From the NCBI GenBank assembly GCA_024663395.1, contig JANFAH010000080.1, forward strand, positions 62,001 through 126,000: a stretch of 64,000 nt of DNA. Direction: 5' to 3'. Made by a program: the position numbers and the translations under genes. Under the pieces are notes generated by a model. It had not been told where the DNA came from. It was given only the letters and a program-made list of their open reading frames with translations, and made no database searches. The DNA comes from Pisolithus tinctorius (Eukaryota > Basidiomycota > Agaricomycetes > Boletales > Pisolithaceae). Below, one piece after another: positions 12,721 to 23,659 of the stretch (position 1 is its first letter; every line of letters begins with the position of its first letter).

Positions 12721-13043
12721 AACTCTGACTGTCAGAAATATTTGGGAGATTTTCTGTACCAAATCCAGACTTTGTAATTTCTGCTCAAGCCTTGGCAAAA
12801 ATCTTGACATATGGTTTGGAGACAGATCACATGTCCATACTGGATCTGTCATCCCCCATCAAATCAACATATCATCTGTCTAGTGACTGTAAGGACTCCT
12901 TATCTACCTGGATGCTGTCTGACCTCCAGATAAGGGGATGGCTGATTTTCTCAACATCCAGGCATGCTTCTGCTTGCCTGCCTGTATGCCATGACACTTT
13001 CCAGACAGGTTGTTGACACTTTGCAAAATTTTCTTGAAGGCAC
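12721..13043. other. No gene recognised
   Basis: CpG-poor sequence between the SYLF upstream region and the first LTR-like element. No reading frame resembles a protein I know, and no internal repeat is evident. Confidence 0.4.
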
Positions 13044-13325
13044 TGTAGGGAGTGTAATTTCCCTACTAGAGCATTTGTTTTATTTTGTTCATTTTATTTA
13101 GTTTTCATTTAGGTGTTTTTTCTGTTAGTGGTACTTAGAATTTCGCTTTTTGACTGCTTAGTCAGCCCTACCCAGTACTCAGTGTAATTAGCTTTTTTTA
13201 AAATCAATAGATGAGTCACCCCAAGATGAGAAGAGTTGGAGTTGAGCCCTAGACTCTATCATTTGCTCAGGCTATAGGAGCCCCCCTGGCCATACTCATT
13301 TCCTTCAGAGTCTGCTTTCCTCTCA
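13044..13325 (+). repeat. LTR-like solo element, family L1, copy a
   Basis: The element begins TGTAGGGA, followed by TTTCCCTACTA, so its first 23 bases form a hairpin. It shares ordered blocks with copies at 29,499 and 55,175: the terminal hairpin, a T-rich stretch, TTCGCTTTTT, GCTTAGTCAGC, CAATAGATGAGT-ACCCC and CTCAGGCTATAGGAGCCCC. Similarity to copy b fades after the CCTTCAG block. Beginning with TG suits a long terminal repeat, but no internal retroelement region is attached, so a solo LTR is my best reading. The 3' end is uncertain. Confidence 0.55.
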
Positions 13326-14039
13326 TTGTCTCAAAATAATAATCCTTCAGTGCTCCTCTCCACAACCCCCACCACTAGCCACCCACTGTCCCTTAGGTTC
13401 CCACACCCTCAGATATATTGGTGAGTCATTGACACAAGTTGCTGAATGCATTGGTCACTGGACCTCTAGCAGACTGTGACAGACCTCTGTATTCACTGAC
13501 TTCCAGGGTGAGTTGTGAGATATCATTTGTCACAGACACTGGCTAACAGTCATTGATGACAGCACATACCACTACTTTGACTTTGAGTTCACCAACATCC
13601 ACCACCTCATTGAGCACCTCCACATCCCCATTGACACCCCCACACATCATCCTTTGTCACCATCATAGGTGGCTCAACATAGATTGTACATTGTGCACAT
13701 ATACTCTTTTTTTGAGTTTGTATGCACCATTTCCACTATTTAACCACACACTTACAGACACAAAGTTTCTTTACAAGTGTACTTGGACCAGAGTGATGAT
13801 GGGACAGTGTAGTGTATGTGGAATTTTCAGTAGGGAGGGTCCTGGGGGGATTCTAACAAAGGTATGAGTTTCTCAGTGTATGAAGTAGTCACTATATTAG
13901 TACCTAATGAAGGTATGAGTTTCTACACTACATCAGTACCAAGTAAGCAAGCGGGAATCTAGCTATACTCACCTCAGTGTACAAAGTAGTCACTGAGGAT
14001 GGAAAACAACAGTGCAGAAAATTTATAGTATGGTAATTA
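13326..14039. other. No gene recognised
   Basis: CpG-poor, C/A- and T-rich sequence. Near 13,855-13,920 a short phrase (AAGGTATGAGTTTCT) is repeated. No protein-like frame is recognised. Confidence 0.4.
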
Positions 14040-14047
14040 GTAAGCAT

Positions 14048-14150
14048 GTTGACATCAGGAATTTAATTCCGAGGGTCAGGGAGAAATTCCGAGCCCTCTG
14101 GGCGAAACCCTGAGACACTACCATAATTCCAGATCGCATTCTTGACAGAT
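14048..14150. repeat. CpG-retaining patch with short palindromes
   Basis: Four CpG sites fall within about 66 bp (14070, 14090, 14103, 14134) inside otherwise CpG-empty DNA. The patch contains the palindrome GGAATTTAATTCC at 14058 and CAGGG/CCCTG arms further on. It may be the end of a recently inserted element, or sequence protected from methylation. No second copy is seen in the window. Confidence 0.35.
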
Positions 14151-15264
14151 TCATATAATCTGCCTATACACAAATTTGAATAAATCCATGCTATGACTGT
14201 ATGAACAGACCATCTGGCTGGATGATGACTGGAGAAGGGACAAGTGACATAGTATCTGTCTGTACTACACAGTCTATGAGCTGCTGTCTGTCAGAACTGG
14301 GGCCACCAAGGCTGGCTGGACTCCAGTCAGCATCAGAGAAGTGCAGCATTACATAAGTTATCTTGATGAAGGTGGATCACTTGTCAATGTATGTTCTATC
14401 TATGGTCCTGTTGTCTGCCCATACAATACCTGGTACCAGATAAAATCTCATTTCCACAGTGAGTTGTGAGGTGGCTGGTGGGATTTGCTGTGCAGACTTG
14501 TTGTTGAGGCATATGCACAGATGTCAAAAAAAGTGTCTCAATTTTTGGGGTACAGTGACCTTGTAAACAAGGTGATGACCCACAGAGCAAGCACTGCAAT
14601 TTTGCACAGTGATAGAATTCAATTTGATATCAATTGGGTACAGTATTATTGTTATTCCTTTGGGAAAACCCAAGTACACACTGCATAGAGATATTCTCAT
14701 GCATGTATCAATGTCTAAATCTCCCAAGAATGTATATGCAGACTGCTCTCCTAATTGGTTGCTGGTGTCCTTTCTGGCCCATGATATTATCTTCACTGGG
14801 TGGTGTCATGGGCTAGGGCACTTGATCTCTGGTCCCACCACATGATCAACCATGTTTTGTGGGACAAACTGTCTGAAGGTTGAACATTCATTGATCCTTT
14901 TTTTTTTCCAATTTAAGTGCATTGAGGATTATATCCTATGTAGCACTATACTCGACTACTTGATCTGACCTGCGTGGGGTCCTGTACCCTGCCTGCTCCC
15001 TGGGTGTCATTGATCCATTGCCCAGGGAAAAGACATGTTTTTGTTCTGGAGTAGTGTTACTGGAGGGGTCCTCACATCTTTTTGTTGCAAAAGTATATGA
15101 GATTGCATAGTTTGCCATGTGAAGACAACTGGAATGGGTGGGGACATTACTCAAGGGTCTCCCTTCTCCCTCCCCCAGGTGATACCTCACTGGTGTGTAT
15201 GCAATAGCTCACTCATTACGCTGTGCTACTTCTTGCTATATCAGATTATGGTACTACTTGATGA
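14151..15264. other. No gene recognised
   Basis: About 1.1 kb of CpG-poor sequence with scattered stops in all frames. I could not link it to another copy in the window or to a known protein. Confidence 0.4.
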
Positions 15265-15520
15265 GACCTTTTGAATGGTGTATAGTTTATATACTTTATT
15301 TTTATTTCTGTTGCTTTCCATTCTGACTTATGACTACTGCATTTTTGCCTTCCAGTACACATTGTTGTATGCTTAGTCAGCACCCAGTAATACCTGTGCA
15401 TACAACTTTTTATTATACAAAAACAATAGGTGAGTTGCAGCTTAGCCAGAGATGACAGACAGTTGGAGCAGGCATCTATGGGCTCAGGGCCTAAGATAAC
15501 AAGGGTTGTATTGCACAAAA
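15265..15520 (+). repeat. Diverged L1-like element fragment
   Basis: It shares two ordered blocks with family L1: TGCTTAGTCAGCACCCA at about 15,371 and CAATAGGTGAGT about 55 bp later, followed by a purine-rich AGAGATGACAGACAG stretch. The terminal hairpin is not recognisable, so this is either a more distant relative or a truncated copy. Confidence 0.35.
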
Positions 15521-15599
15521 CATGTGCATGTCAGACTCAGAAGACCCAAACAACACTGCAAAAAGATGCAGGTGGTATGTGTTCTGCTCCAATGTGGTG

Positions 15600-16150
15600 A
15601 CTTTGTCAATGGACTAGGCACAAAGTGAAGGAGGGGAACACACTACAGGCTGAACTTATTGTAACCCCTATGGATCCACTACTGATCCTGTTTTTGATTG
15701 GTTCCCTCTTGTTAGGATGACACCTGACACAAGAGGAATGAGAAGAGAGAATATATTTGAGGGATTTGCAAGGTAGCAAAAAACTAGAGTTACAGAGTAC
15801 CATACATCTATCTATATACCTCCCTAAGGAGGGCAAACAATAACCCCATAAGTAGTAGTTCACTGCAGACAGTAAGTGATGAAATAGAAATGAGTCAGTA
15901 CAACTCTGTAGCAAAGGAAATGAAGCCCAAACCAGTGGTGAAATCAAGCACAGTGAGGGGGTGGACAGATGATGGGGGAATGAGACATGATGACATACTG
16001 TACAAGTATAAACATGAGATGAAGGTAAGGAAACATACATGAGAACAATCAAAGTGCAGCAATGACATTGCAGAACTTCTAGACCATGACTAGCTCCTTC
16101 CATGGATGATGAATGACCCAGACCATGGCCCAAATGGTGACAATGACAAT
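15600..16150 (-). repeat. Dispersed repeat R2, copy a (arm of an inverted pair)
   Basis: Starts GACTTTGTCAATGGACTAGGCACAA-like and matches the copy at 34,340 in the same orientation. It also matches the copy at 16,590-17,060 in the opposite orientation. Shared blocks include a TATA-like stretch next to a CCTCC/GGAGG hairpin near 15,822, a CAGTAAGTGATGAAAT block and a TGAGTCAGTA block. It may be an LTR or a fold-back arm. It has no conserved coding frame. Confidence 0.5.
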
Positions 16151-16589
16151 GGTGATGATCTGGAATGAAAGAGTCATGATGACATAGGTGTCATGCAACC
16201 AGAAATGGAAGGGAGCCAGTTTGAAGTGCAATGGTATGTCAAATGACATTGGAGCAGTGGCCCTTGTTTATCCTGTATCATACTGTCTGTCATCATGTCC
16301 TGTCCTGTCATCTACTATGTATGTTCATGTCCATGCCTGCCTCCACTTGACAAAGCCAACATGGCTGTGTCCTTGTCACCTGTCCCCCTGGTCCCCCTAC
16401 TCTAACATCACATGATGTGTCAGGGAGCAAGTTGACAAAGGTTTTTCTTTCCCATTTCCCTCCCCTCTTTTTCTTTCTTCCAATCTCTCCCATCACCATC
16501 ATCACACTTGACAATGAACATCTATGTTATGCTTCAAGCTGCCCCTTACCACTTCTGGTTGCATGACATGTACGTTGGGCTTCCAGGTC

Positions 16590-17060
16590 ATCACTGTTGC
16601 TGTCATCACCATTTGGGCCATGGTCTGGGTCATACAGGCATCTGTGGAGAGGGAGGCTACTCTGAAAGGGATTGTGCAGCATTGTTGCTGCACCTAGATT
16701 GTTGACTTGTACAGTTCCTTTGTCTCATTTCTGCCTTTACCCTTGTACAGTATGTTTGATGTGTTTCATCTTCATCATGACTCTGCCCCCTCCCTGTGCA
16801 TGTCTGATTGCACAGCCAGTTTGGGCCTCATTCCCCTCTCTGCCAAGTCATACTGACTCATTTTTATTTCATCACTTACTGTCTGCAGTGACTTACTGCT
16901 TACAGGGTTATTGTATGCCCTCTCAGGGAGGGTATATACATAGTCAGAGGTATGAGACCCTGTACTTAGTTTTTCATTACCTTGCAATTCCCTTGAATAG
17001 ACACTCTCTTCTTGCTCAGACCCTTCAGTCACATGTAATCAGAAAGTGGTCATCTGACAT
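16590..17060 (+). repeat. Dispersed repeat R2, copy b (inverted arm)
   Basis: This is an inverted, diverged copy of 15,600-16,150. The blocks ATTTCATCACTTACTGTC and CCCTCTCAGGGAGGG plus TATATACAT recur in reverse order. The 440-bp spacer between the arms contains no recognised gene. Confidence 0.5.
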
Positions 17061-17139
17061 GTACATTTGGTCCTGAAAGTGGGACTAACCAACATTGGCC
17101 TATAGACCCTGATGGTGGATAGGCCAACATGTTGGAGGG

Positions 17140-17560
17140 AGGTCAGCTGACCTCAGTGGGGATGACCTCATAGCCTGGAAGCAGTGTCAGCTGATCTCAT
17201 TGGGGGATGGACTCACCCTGGCAGCAGTGTCAACTGACATCACTTGGGGATGGACCCACACCCTGGAAGTGGTGTCAGCTGAGCTCACTGGGGGATGGAC
17301 TCATGGCTTGGAAGTGGTGTTGGCTGACATTACTGGGGGATGGACCCACACCCTGGAAGTGGTGTCAGCTGAGCTCACTGGGGGATGGACTCATGGCCTG
17401 GAAGTGGTGTCAACTGAGCTCACTGGGGGATGGACTCACACCCTGGAAGAGGTGCCAGCCAACCTCACTGGGGGATGACCTCACACCCTGGAAGTGGGGT
17501 TGGCTGATTTCACTGGGGGATGGACACAAACCTCACCCCCTGGAAGTAGGGTTGGCCAAA
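17140..17560. repeat. 45-bp minisatellite, about nine copies
   Basis: A unit of 45 bp built around GGGGGATGGAC, CCTGGAAGTGGTGT and GCTGAGCTCACT repeats in tandem. Because 45 is divisible by three, the array reads as an open 15-residue repeat (TGGWTHTLEVVSAEL). I regard this as a by-product of the period, since there is no flanking gene. A more degenerate unit recurs near 17,640-17,700. Confidence 0.85.
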
Positions 17561-17960
17561 CCCTGAAAATTCCCTTGGCATAATCAGTTGCTTGTCAATT
17601 TAGTTGTTACCAGAAGCATTGACTCTGGTGTCACTTCCAGATGGACATACACCCTGAGACCAGTGTCAGCCAACCTCACTGGGGGGTGGCCTTACCCCCT
17701 GAATCCATGGCCATTCTTTGCCTCTGGGTGATGTCAGTGATCTCACAGGGTTTGAAACCTGCAATGAGCATGGGTAGCCATATATAGGGATCCTTTTTTC
17801 TTTACACCATCTACAGTTTATCTATAGACCAAGACCCAGAGCTCTCTTGGTTGGTTAATGAGCTCTAGTTGATTTCTTGCTTGCCTCCTCACCCTCCTTT
17901 GCAATCTTCTGATCAACATCCCCACTGCCTCCCCTTTTTCTTTTCCTCAAATCCATTCTT
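17561..17960. other. No gene recognised
   Basis: Spacer with a degenerate outlier of the 45-bp repeat and T/C-rich tracts. No product is recognised. Confidence 0.4.
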
Positions 17961-17965
17961 GTATT

Positions 17966-20000
17966 TCAGGATTCCTTCATGCCACCCTCCTGGGTGGGAC
18001 AGGAATCCCCTGCACTGACCCCAGTTGTTTCCTGTGCACCAAGCCCTGTGCCTGAGCCACCAGAATTCTGCTGCAGTCTTGCAACTACCAGCCCTACTGC
18101 ACCCATAACATCTTCCCCCTTGTGGATATCAAGACCTGAGCCTAGCAAAAAGCCCAGGTTAGCAGCCTCAGGGTCATCTGGTTCTATGTCCTGTGCTCTT
18201 TTACACTCCCTCCACAACATACCAAATCCCAGTAAAATGGTAAGATCTTTCTGGGTGGATGCAAACTTTTCACTTTGCAATTGATACAGTGCCTTCCAGA
18301 AGGAATCGCCATTGCCATGCATCTCCTCGGGAAAATACTGGGCACTCCAGGCCCAAGATGCCCAGACAGGCAAGTTGACTGGTCCAGAATCAGGTTCCTG
18401 TACAAAATGTTTGTTAACCTAGTGTTTGAAGGAAGTTTATCACTTACTGTCTCTAGCAAGTCATTTACAAGCTCAACATGTTCCTGGTGCCTGGGCATGA
18501 TGCAAAGGGACTTTGAATATTTCACCCTGTCCCCTTTGGCATGACAAGCAGGGCTGGATTCATGAGGGGTATCTTCAGATGGGGCCCTCCCAGAGTCAAG
18601 GATATCCTAGGCCCCTGATGAAGTTGCTATAGGGGTCATACCAGCCCCACCAATTTCTGCCCCTAAATCTGAGGGCCTGGCCTCCACCCCAGCTTCACTG
18701 TCCTCCCCAGGGCTTATCCACACACTCTTTTTGGATGGGGCTTTCCTGTTCCAGGGCCTTCCCAATGGCTTGTCCTCCTTTTTGCACTTGATGAATGAAA
18801 TGATCACCTTATTCTCCTCTTGGGAATTCCAATGATTCCAAAGCATCTGCATGTCAGCCTTGGTCTATTTTGAAGGATCCTTCATCACAAATCCTTCTGG
18901 GATGGAATTGGAATTCAGATACTCCAAAGGGGACTTGATAAGCAGGCCCAAGGGAACCTTGGCCTTGGGCTTCCCTGTAAACTTTGTTATGTTTCCAACT
19001 TCCATCAACAACTGTAGATGCACTTGACAATCAAGAACATACCATAGGCAGCCTGGAAGACCATTCTTGCCAAACTCTGCTGGACCTTGAGTTTCTGACC
19101 AGTCCAAGCTGGTACCTCTGGGTTTCCTTCATCATCCAGGGCTATCTCCACCTGGGGATTCTCATCATTCAAATCTTCCTCAGCTGAGTATGGAATCAAC
19201 CTAGGTACACATATTACATCAATCACCAATGTTCATCACTTACCAGCTTCAGTCAAAAGATAATCCATCAACATTTGCTCTCCCTTTAGAACCAAATCCT
19301 TGGTGGGCTCTGAAGATTCTGAGAAGGCCTTCTTCCCATCAGGGGGTTGTGTTTCAAAGCTAGGTTACTTCATTAGCATTGGATAGACAAGGTAAAGGGG
19401 AACCTACACTGCCATCTTGATCTGAGAATCAGTAGTTTCATGAGCCAGAAACACCATTATATTTGACCCCATGGTCCAGTGGACTGTTTTAATAAACTCA
19501 CTGGCCATGCTGGGAAATTTTTTTCTCCTGTACCTGAATTATTGTGTGATTAGTATAAGACACTTGAAGTAGACCAGCACCAACAATTCATGAGTTTCTT
19601 TTGGAGCACCCAACTTATTCCACTTGGAAGCAGCCCTCCCTGCTTCAGCCTTCTTGTCATCTGCAAGAGACTCCCACCACTGTTGGATGATTTTGGTCCT
19701 CTGACCTATAGTCTTGGGGTCCTTGGTGTCCCTCCTCTCCCTATCATAGGCATCCATGTCCTCTTTGAAGAGCTGCTGGGAAGCAGTAAAATCAGTGAAG
19801 GGTTTTCTGTAGTTTCTAGCCTTGGTAGGTCTGGTCCTCTCCTCTCTGGAATCCTCATCCTCACCAGTCCCAGGCTGTTCCTTCCTCTTTTCTGATGCAG
19901 CCAGGATGCTCTCAATGATGTGTTCCTCATTATCTCAGTCTTCAGGGTCTAGTTCTGGCAAAAATACCCTTCTGATGGCCTAAATACACTTGAGATATGT
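17966..20000 (-). pseudogene. Decayed unidentified gene, WWxSL/KWNKLGAP family
   Basis: Minus-strand coding blocks lie at about 19,980-19,540, 19,230-18,865, 18,852-18,607 and 18,525-17,966, broken by stops and short intron-like gaps. Visible segments are a charged N-terminal stretch, IQQWWESLADDKKAEAG followed by KWNKLGAPKE, then WTGQKLKVQQSLARMVFQAAY, LGLLIKSPLEYL and LWNHWNSQEENKVIISFIKC. In my memory, similar unannotated proteins recur in mushroom genomes near mobile elements; I cannot verify this here. A TGA at 19,937-19,935 follows PED where an arginine would fit. No function is assigned. Confidence 0.5.
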
Positions 20001-20352
20001 GAAACTTGATGAAAAAGATACTATATCACTCTCAAGTTCTGGGGAAATTCCACAGATCCTGAAGATGCTTGCTGAAGGATCTGAGATGGGTGGCTGTGCA
20101 AGTTTTGCTTCTTGAACTGCAACCACAACCTTCCACATCAGGAAGTAGTACAAACAACTACAAACAACAAATCATATCTGGAAACAACAACCTTGTGGTA
20201 AGTTGTTGCACTTTGGTAAAATAAGCAACTGGCTGCTTATTCCTCAACCCCCCATACTAGACCAAAGCCACCACTGAGGGTGCTAAGATTACTGAGGTAG
20301 TGGGTTCTGTCACTGAGAAACAGTTGGTAAGTCATGTCATGGGCTTGAAATC

Positions 20353-20370
20353 AAGCAACTGGTTGCTTAT
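20353..20370 (+). repeat. Intronic palindrome, type I
   Basis: Arms AAGCAAC and GTTGCTT flank a central TG, inside the intron 20,327-20,385, 26 bp after its GT. Related sites in neighbouring introns lie at 20,221-20,240 (one mismatch), 20,612-20,628 (AGTGAT/ATCACT around TG) and 20,759-20,776 (TAAGCAAC/GTTGCTTA around CA). Confidence 0.8.
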
Positions 20371-20477
20371 CCCCCCCCTTACTAGCCCACAACCCCTACT
20401 GAGGGTGCCATGGCTACTAAGGTGGTGGGTGCTGTGACTGAAAAAGAGTTGGTATGTAACTCATGTCCTGGCCTTGC

Positions 20478-20499
20478 AATAAGCAGCTGGCTGCTTATT
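20478..20499 (+). repeat. Intronic palindrome, type I, compensated variant
   Basis: Perfect 10-bp arms AATAAGCAGC and GCTGCTTATT around TG. Compared with the copy at 36,663 (AATAAGCAAC and GTTGCTTATT), both arms differ at the matching position, so pairing is kept. Confidence 0.8.
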
Positions 20500-21601
20500 C
20501 TCCACCCCCACCTACTGGACCAAAGGCACTGAGGGTGAGAGTGCCAAGGCTACTGAGGTGGTGGCCTCTGCAACTGAGAAGGCATTGGCAAGTCATACCA
20601 TGGGTGTCAAATAAGTGATTGATCACTCATTCTGATTTCAAACCTCATCTAGCTGATGAACACCTTGTGAACCAATTGAACCAAGCAGCAGGCATACAAA
20701 AGACCACCCACCTTACATTGACAAAGGTATGTCTTTTGAAAAAAATAAAAATAAAACCTAAGCAACCAGTTGCTTATGTTCTCTCACAGAATACCCAAAA
20801 ACTCAACATAGTTACTCAAGGAATGCAGACAGTGTGATGGCATCTGCACAAGGGTCTGGAAGAAGGGATGGAGTGGCAAGTAGACACAACATCTGTGCAA
20901 ATAAGAATAAGTAACTGGTCTCTTATCTTAGCTAATGCAGCAGCATCATGTGGCCCAGGCACCCAGGAAAGAAAAATAAGAATAAGATAGGGTCTTGGTC
21001 ACACTACAAGAACATTTGGGATTGACATGCATGAAAGAGGAAGTGTACTTCAGAAGGACAAATGGGGGCAGAAACCATGGAGGGTACTATGGATACCCCA
21101 GCATTGTCTGAGGGACAGGTAAGGCAAAAAAAATCAATAGGGCATGAATCCCTAACTTGTTTTCTGCATTTTTGTGTCTAGACCAATAACAAACATTGCA
21201 AACTCACTCAGACACCTGCCACTGCTGCTACCAGGGTGGGAGCCATGGAGGTGGGTTTTTTTTCAAGTGGGATTGATAGTAGTGGCACTCATTAGCATTG
21301 GTCTCAGAGTGTGCCAGAACATGGCAACCAAATGGAAGTTCAAATGGTAAGCACAGCTTTGACTGGAAAAATAAGTGACTGGGCACCTAAACTGGCTGAA
21401 CAACAAATAGGATGTTGATAAGAGCAAGGAAGGTAGAAATCCCACCACAGGGGTGAGCCATACAAGTGGCAGAATTAAGTGACTGGTTGCATATCCAACA
21501 ACCATAGGCATGCCACCAAAATGTTGGCCAAGGCAAGGGTGGAAAGCTCCCCAAGAAAAGCAAGCAAACCAAAAATAAGGTATGTGTGCCTGCCAGTACA
21601 G

Positions 21602-21623
21602 AATAAGTGACCAGTTGCTTATT
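21602..21623 (+). repeat. Intronic palindrome, type I, wobble variant
   Basis: Arms AATAAGTGAC and GTTGCTTATT around CA, inside intron 21,580-21,636. The two non-matching positions would be G-U pairs in RNA. Confidence 0.7.
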
Positions 21624-22314
21624 CATGGCATGCTAGACTACTTGTGAGCATCAAGGTAGAGATGCAGGATGGGAAGAGACTGCAGTAGCAAGTGGGGTAA
21701 GTGGTGTTGATATGACCAGGGTCATCAATTGTCTGACCCAAGAAATGCAGAGTGCTGCACCCACAGAGGGTCAGGTGCTGGTAATCCAAAGAAACAAGGC
21801 AAGTAGCATATTGCTCACCTTGACCACAAAGTCATTGTTAGCTTACATTTGGATATCTGAAATTGACAGGGAACCAGTGCAACTAGAGAGGTCAAGGAGC
21901 CCAAAGGTTCAAAACAATGGTTACACACAGTCATCCCCAAGGGTGACAATGTGGTTAGTATTCTGATCAATTGCACAGCTATATGTGCTAACTTGACTTG
22001 GCTGTAGGTGGCTGATATCAAGACCACAGAAATTGCAGAGGCAGATGCCTGCATTTCTCAGATTGAACAGGCAATGGCTGACATGTCATTGGGCTATGCA
22101 CTAATGACTGTGATCCATAACAAACCTGATTCACAATGTGACCTGGGCTCTGGACCTCTTCTCAAGTTACAAGAATACAACCCTCAGGATGCAGATGCCA
22201 ATCATCTCAAAAAATTACATGAAAATATCAAAATGCATTGCCTACAGAACCAAGCCATTTGGAATGCCATGGTGGTGGCAGTCCCACCTAGACATGGGTG
22301 AGTGGAATAAAAAA

Positions 22315-22332
22315 TAGGTGACCTGTCACCTA
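22315..22332 (+). repeat. Intronic palindrome with different arms
   Basis: Perfect 8-bp arms TAGGTGAC and GTCACCTA around CT, inside intron 22,298-22,361. The arm sequence is related to but distinct from the other type I sites. Confidence 0.75.
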
Positions 22333-23591
22333 ATTTTGCTAACAAACCAATTCCCAATCAGACAAGTTGGGCTCTCATCCAGAGAAACAATGGTTGCTGG
22401 ACCATTTGACCAGCAACATCCCCATAGTCACCTTGCAAGATGATGATAATGACAGGCTATACCAAGTGTTGAACATCATTGCAACATTGGAGTCTGCCAA
22501 GGACAAAGAAAATTACATCAATGAAATTTGTCATCATACAGGGGGTTCAAGCAAGAGTCACCCAGCACACATCCTTTCAGATGAAGGAATCTATTCAGCT
22601 GTCACCCCCCTGTTGCAGATGAAACACTTTCATGGGAGGAAAATTGGCAGGGCTAACACAGGAACAGGGTTCACTGCTTGTCAGCTGGACAGTTGGTGCC
22701 CAGCCACAGGTGGTGTAAGTTGTTAATCCATCTTCAAAACTTGCCTTGGATGTCTGACATATGGATAACTCCAAATTTTTCTGTGTGAATATGTGATGGA
22801 TGTATTCACATTTTTGGCCACACCTATTGAAGTCAAGAGGCTTTCTACTGTGAAAGCCAGGCTGGAGAAGGCTCCTAAGGGTGAAGGGCAGGGGGAGATG
22901 ACTGAAGAAGCCAAGAGCCATGCTCTAGCCAAGGAATTGAGGGCATATGCAAGGAAGTTGTTGGAACAAGCAAGGGCCTCACCCTAACATGCATGGGAAG
23001 TGGTGGATGAGTATGCAGAGAAGTGGCTGGAGGCATGGGTGCAATTGAGCAGAAAGTGTGGACATTCTTTCCCATGGTGACTTTGGGCCCTGGAAGACCC
23101 AAACTCTCAAAAAGTTTGGCAAGACTTAATGGATCAGTACTGGCAACAAATCCTAAGTGCTTGCACCAGAGAGCAGCATCAGGTCACCTTGGATCCCCAA
23201 AACAACAATGATGACAGGGTCTGTGTAGACATGGCAGTCAAGGTGGACTGGATCAAGGCAGGGCTGTTGGTTTGCAAAGCATGTCCCAAGAGCTTTGCAA
23301 GTCTTCCCATTGGAAATTGACTCCTCTTCCAGAATGTCCAGCATGTCTTTTCAGACACTGTCAGCACACCACCAATTGAGCTCACTGAAGTGATCAAGGA
23401 GGTGAGTTGAATCATTTTTGGCTCTGGAGTCAAGGAATGAACACAGGTTTAGGTGGTTACATGGGTTGAGCCTGTTTTACCCTTTGCTATGAATCAGAGA
23501 GGGCACTGTGTGTGGTGTGACCACACTCATGCATTGATGGTCAATGCACAACACCTTACACAGTCCAGGCTGGCTAGAGTCATGGTGAGTT

Positions 23592-23609
23592 TAAGCAACT
23601 GGTTGCTTA
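23592..23609 (+). repeat. Intronic palindrome, type I
   Basis: Arms TAAGCAAC and GTTGCTTA around TG, inside the intron-like stretch 23,585-23,646, eight bases after the GT. Confidence 0.75.
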
Positions 23610-23659
23610 TTTGGGCCCTGTGCTAATAATCTCCTCCCTGCCCCAGAGGGTCTGGGGCC

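Larger units (their letters stand above)
20262..20652 (+). repeat. Tandem exon-plus-intron units (about 124-132 bp), three copies
   Basis: Three exons at 20,262-20,326, 20,386-20,451 and about 20,518-20,587 encode near-identical peptides of the type TEGAKITEVVGSVTEKQL. Each is followed by a short intron with a palindrome. The whole unit, exon and intron together, was duplicated. The second intron has lost its acceptor (CTACTGG in place of CTACTAG), and the third has a GC donor. Confidence 0.7.
20100..23440 (+). pseudogene. Family C gene relic, copy C1
   Basis: Plus-strand exon pieces are separated by many short introns (20,200-20,261; 20,327-20,385; 20,588-20,652; 20,727-20,789; 21,580-21,636; 22,298-22,361), several carrying a central palindrome. 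The best coding stretch is 22,008-22,297 (MSLGYALMTVIHNK, LGSGPLLKLQEY). It is followed by WLLDHLTSNIPIVTLQDD and, at 22,800-23,320, by a charged helical region. The MSLGYAL/GxGP segment matches copy C2 (LGYALLTIVDDNDLGRGPW). Stops and frameshifts are present after 22,980. Copy C2, and a third at 35.9-37.2 kb, contain a GNHxH motif that recalls the GNHR loop of ParB/sulfiredoxin-like folds. That link is tentative. Confidence 0.5.

Noticed and set aside
17200..17566. Open frames of 92 and 119 codons with a regular 15-residue repeat
   Set aside because: The 45-bp period keeps two frames open automatically; there is no flanking exon, start context or homologue, so it is treated as a minisatellite.
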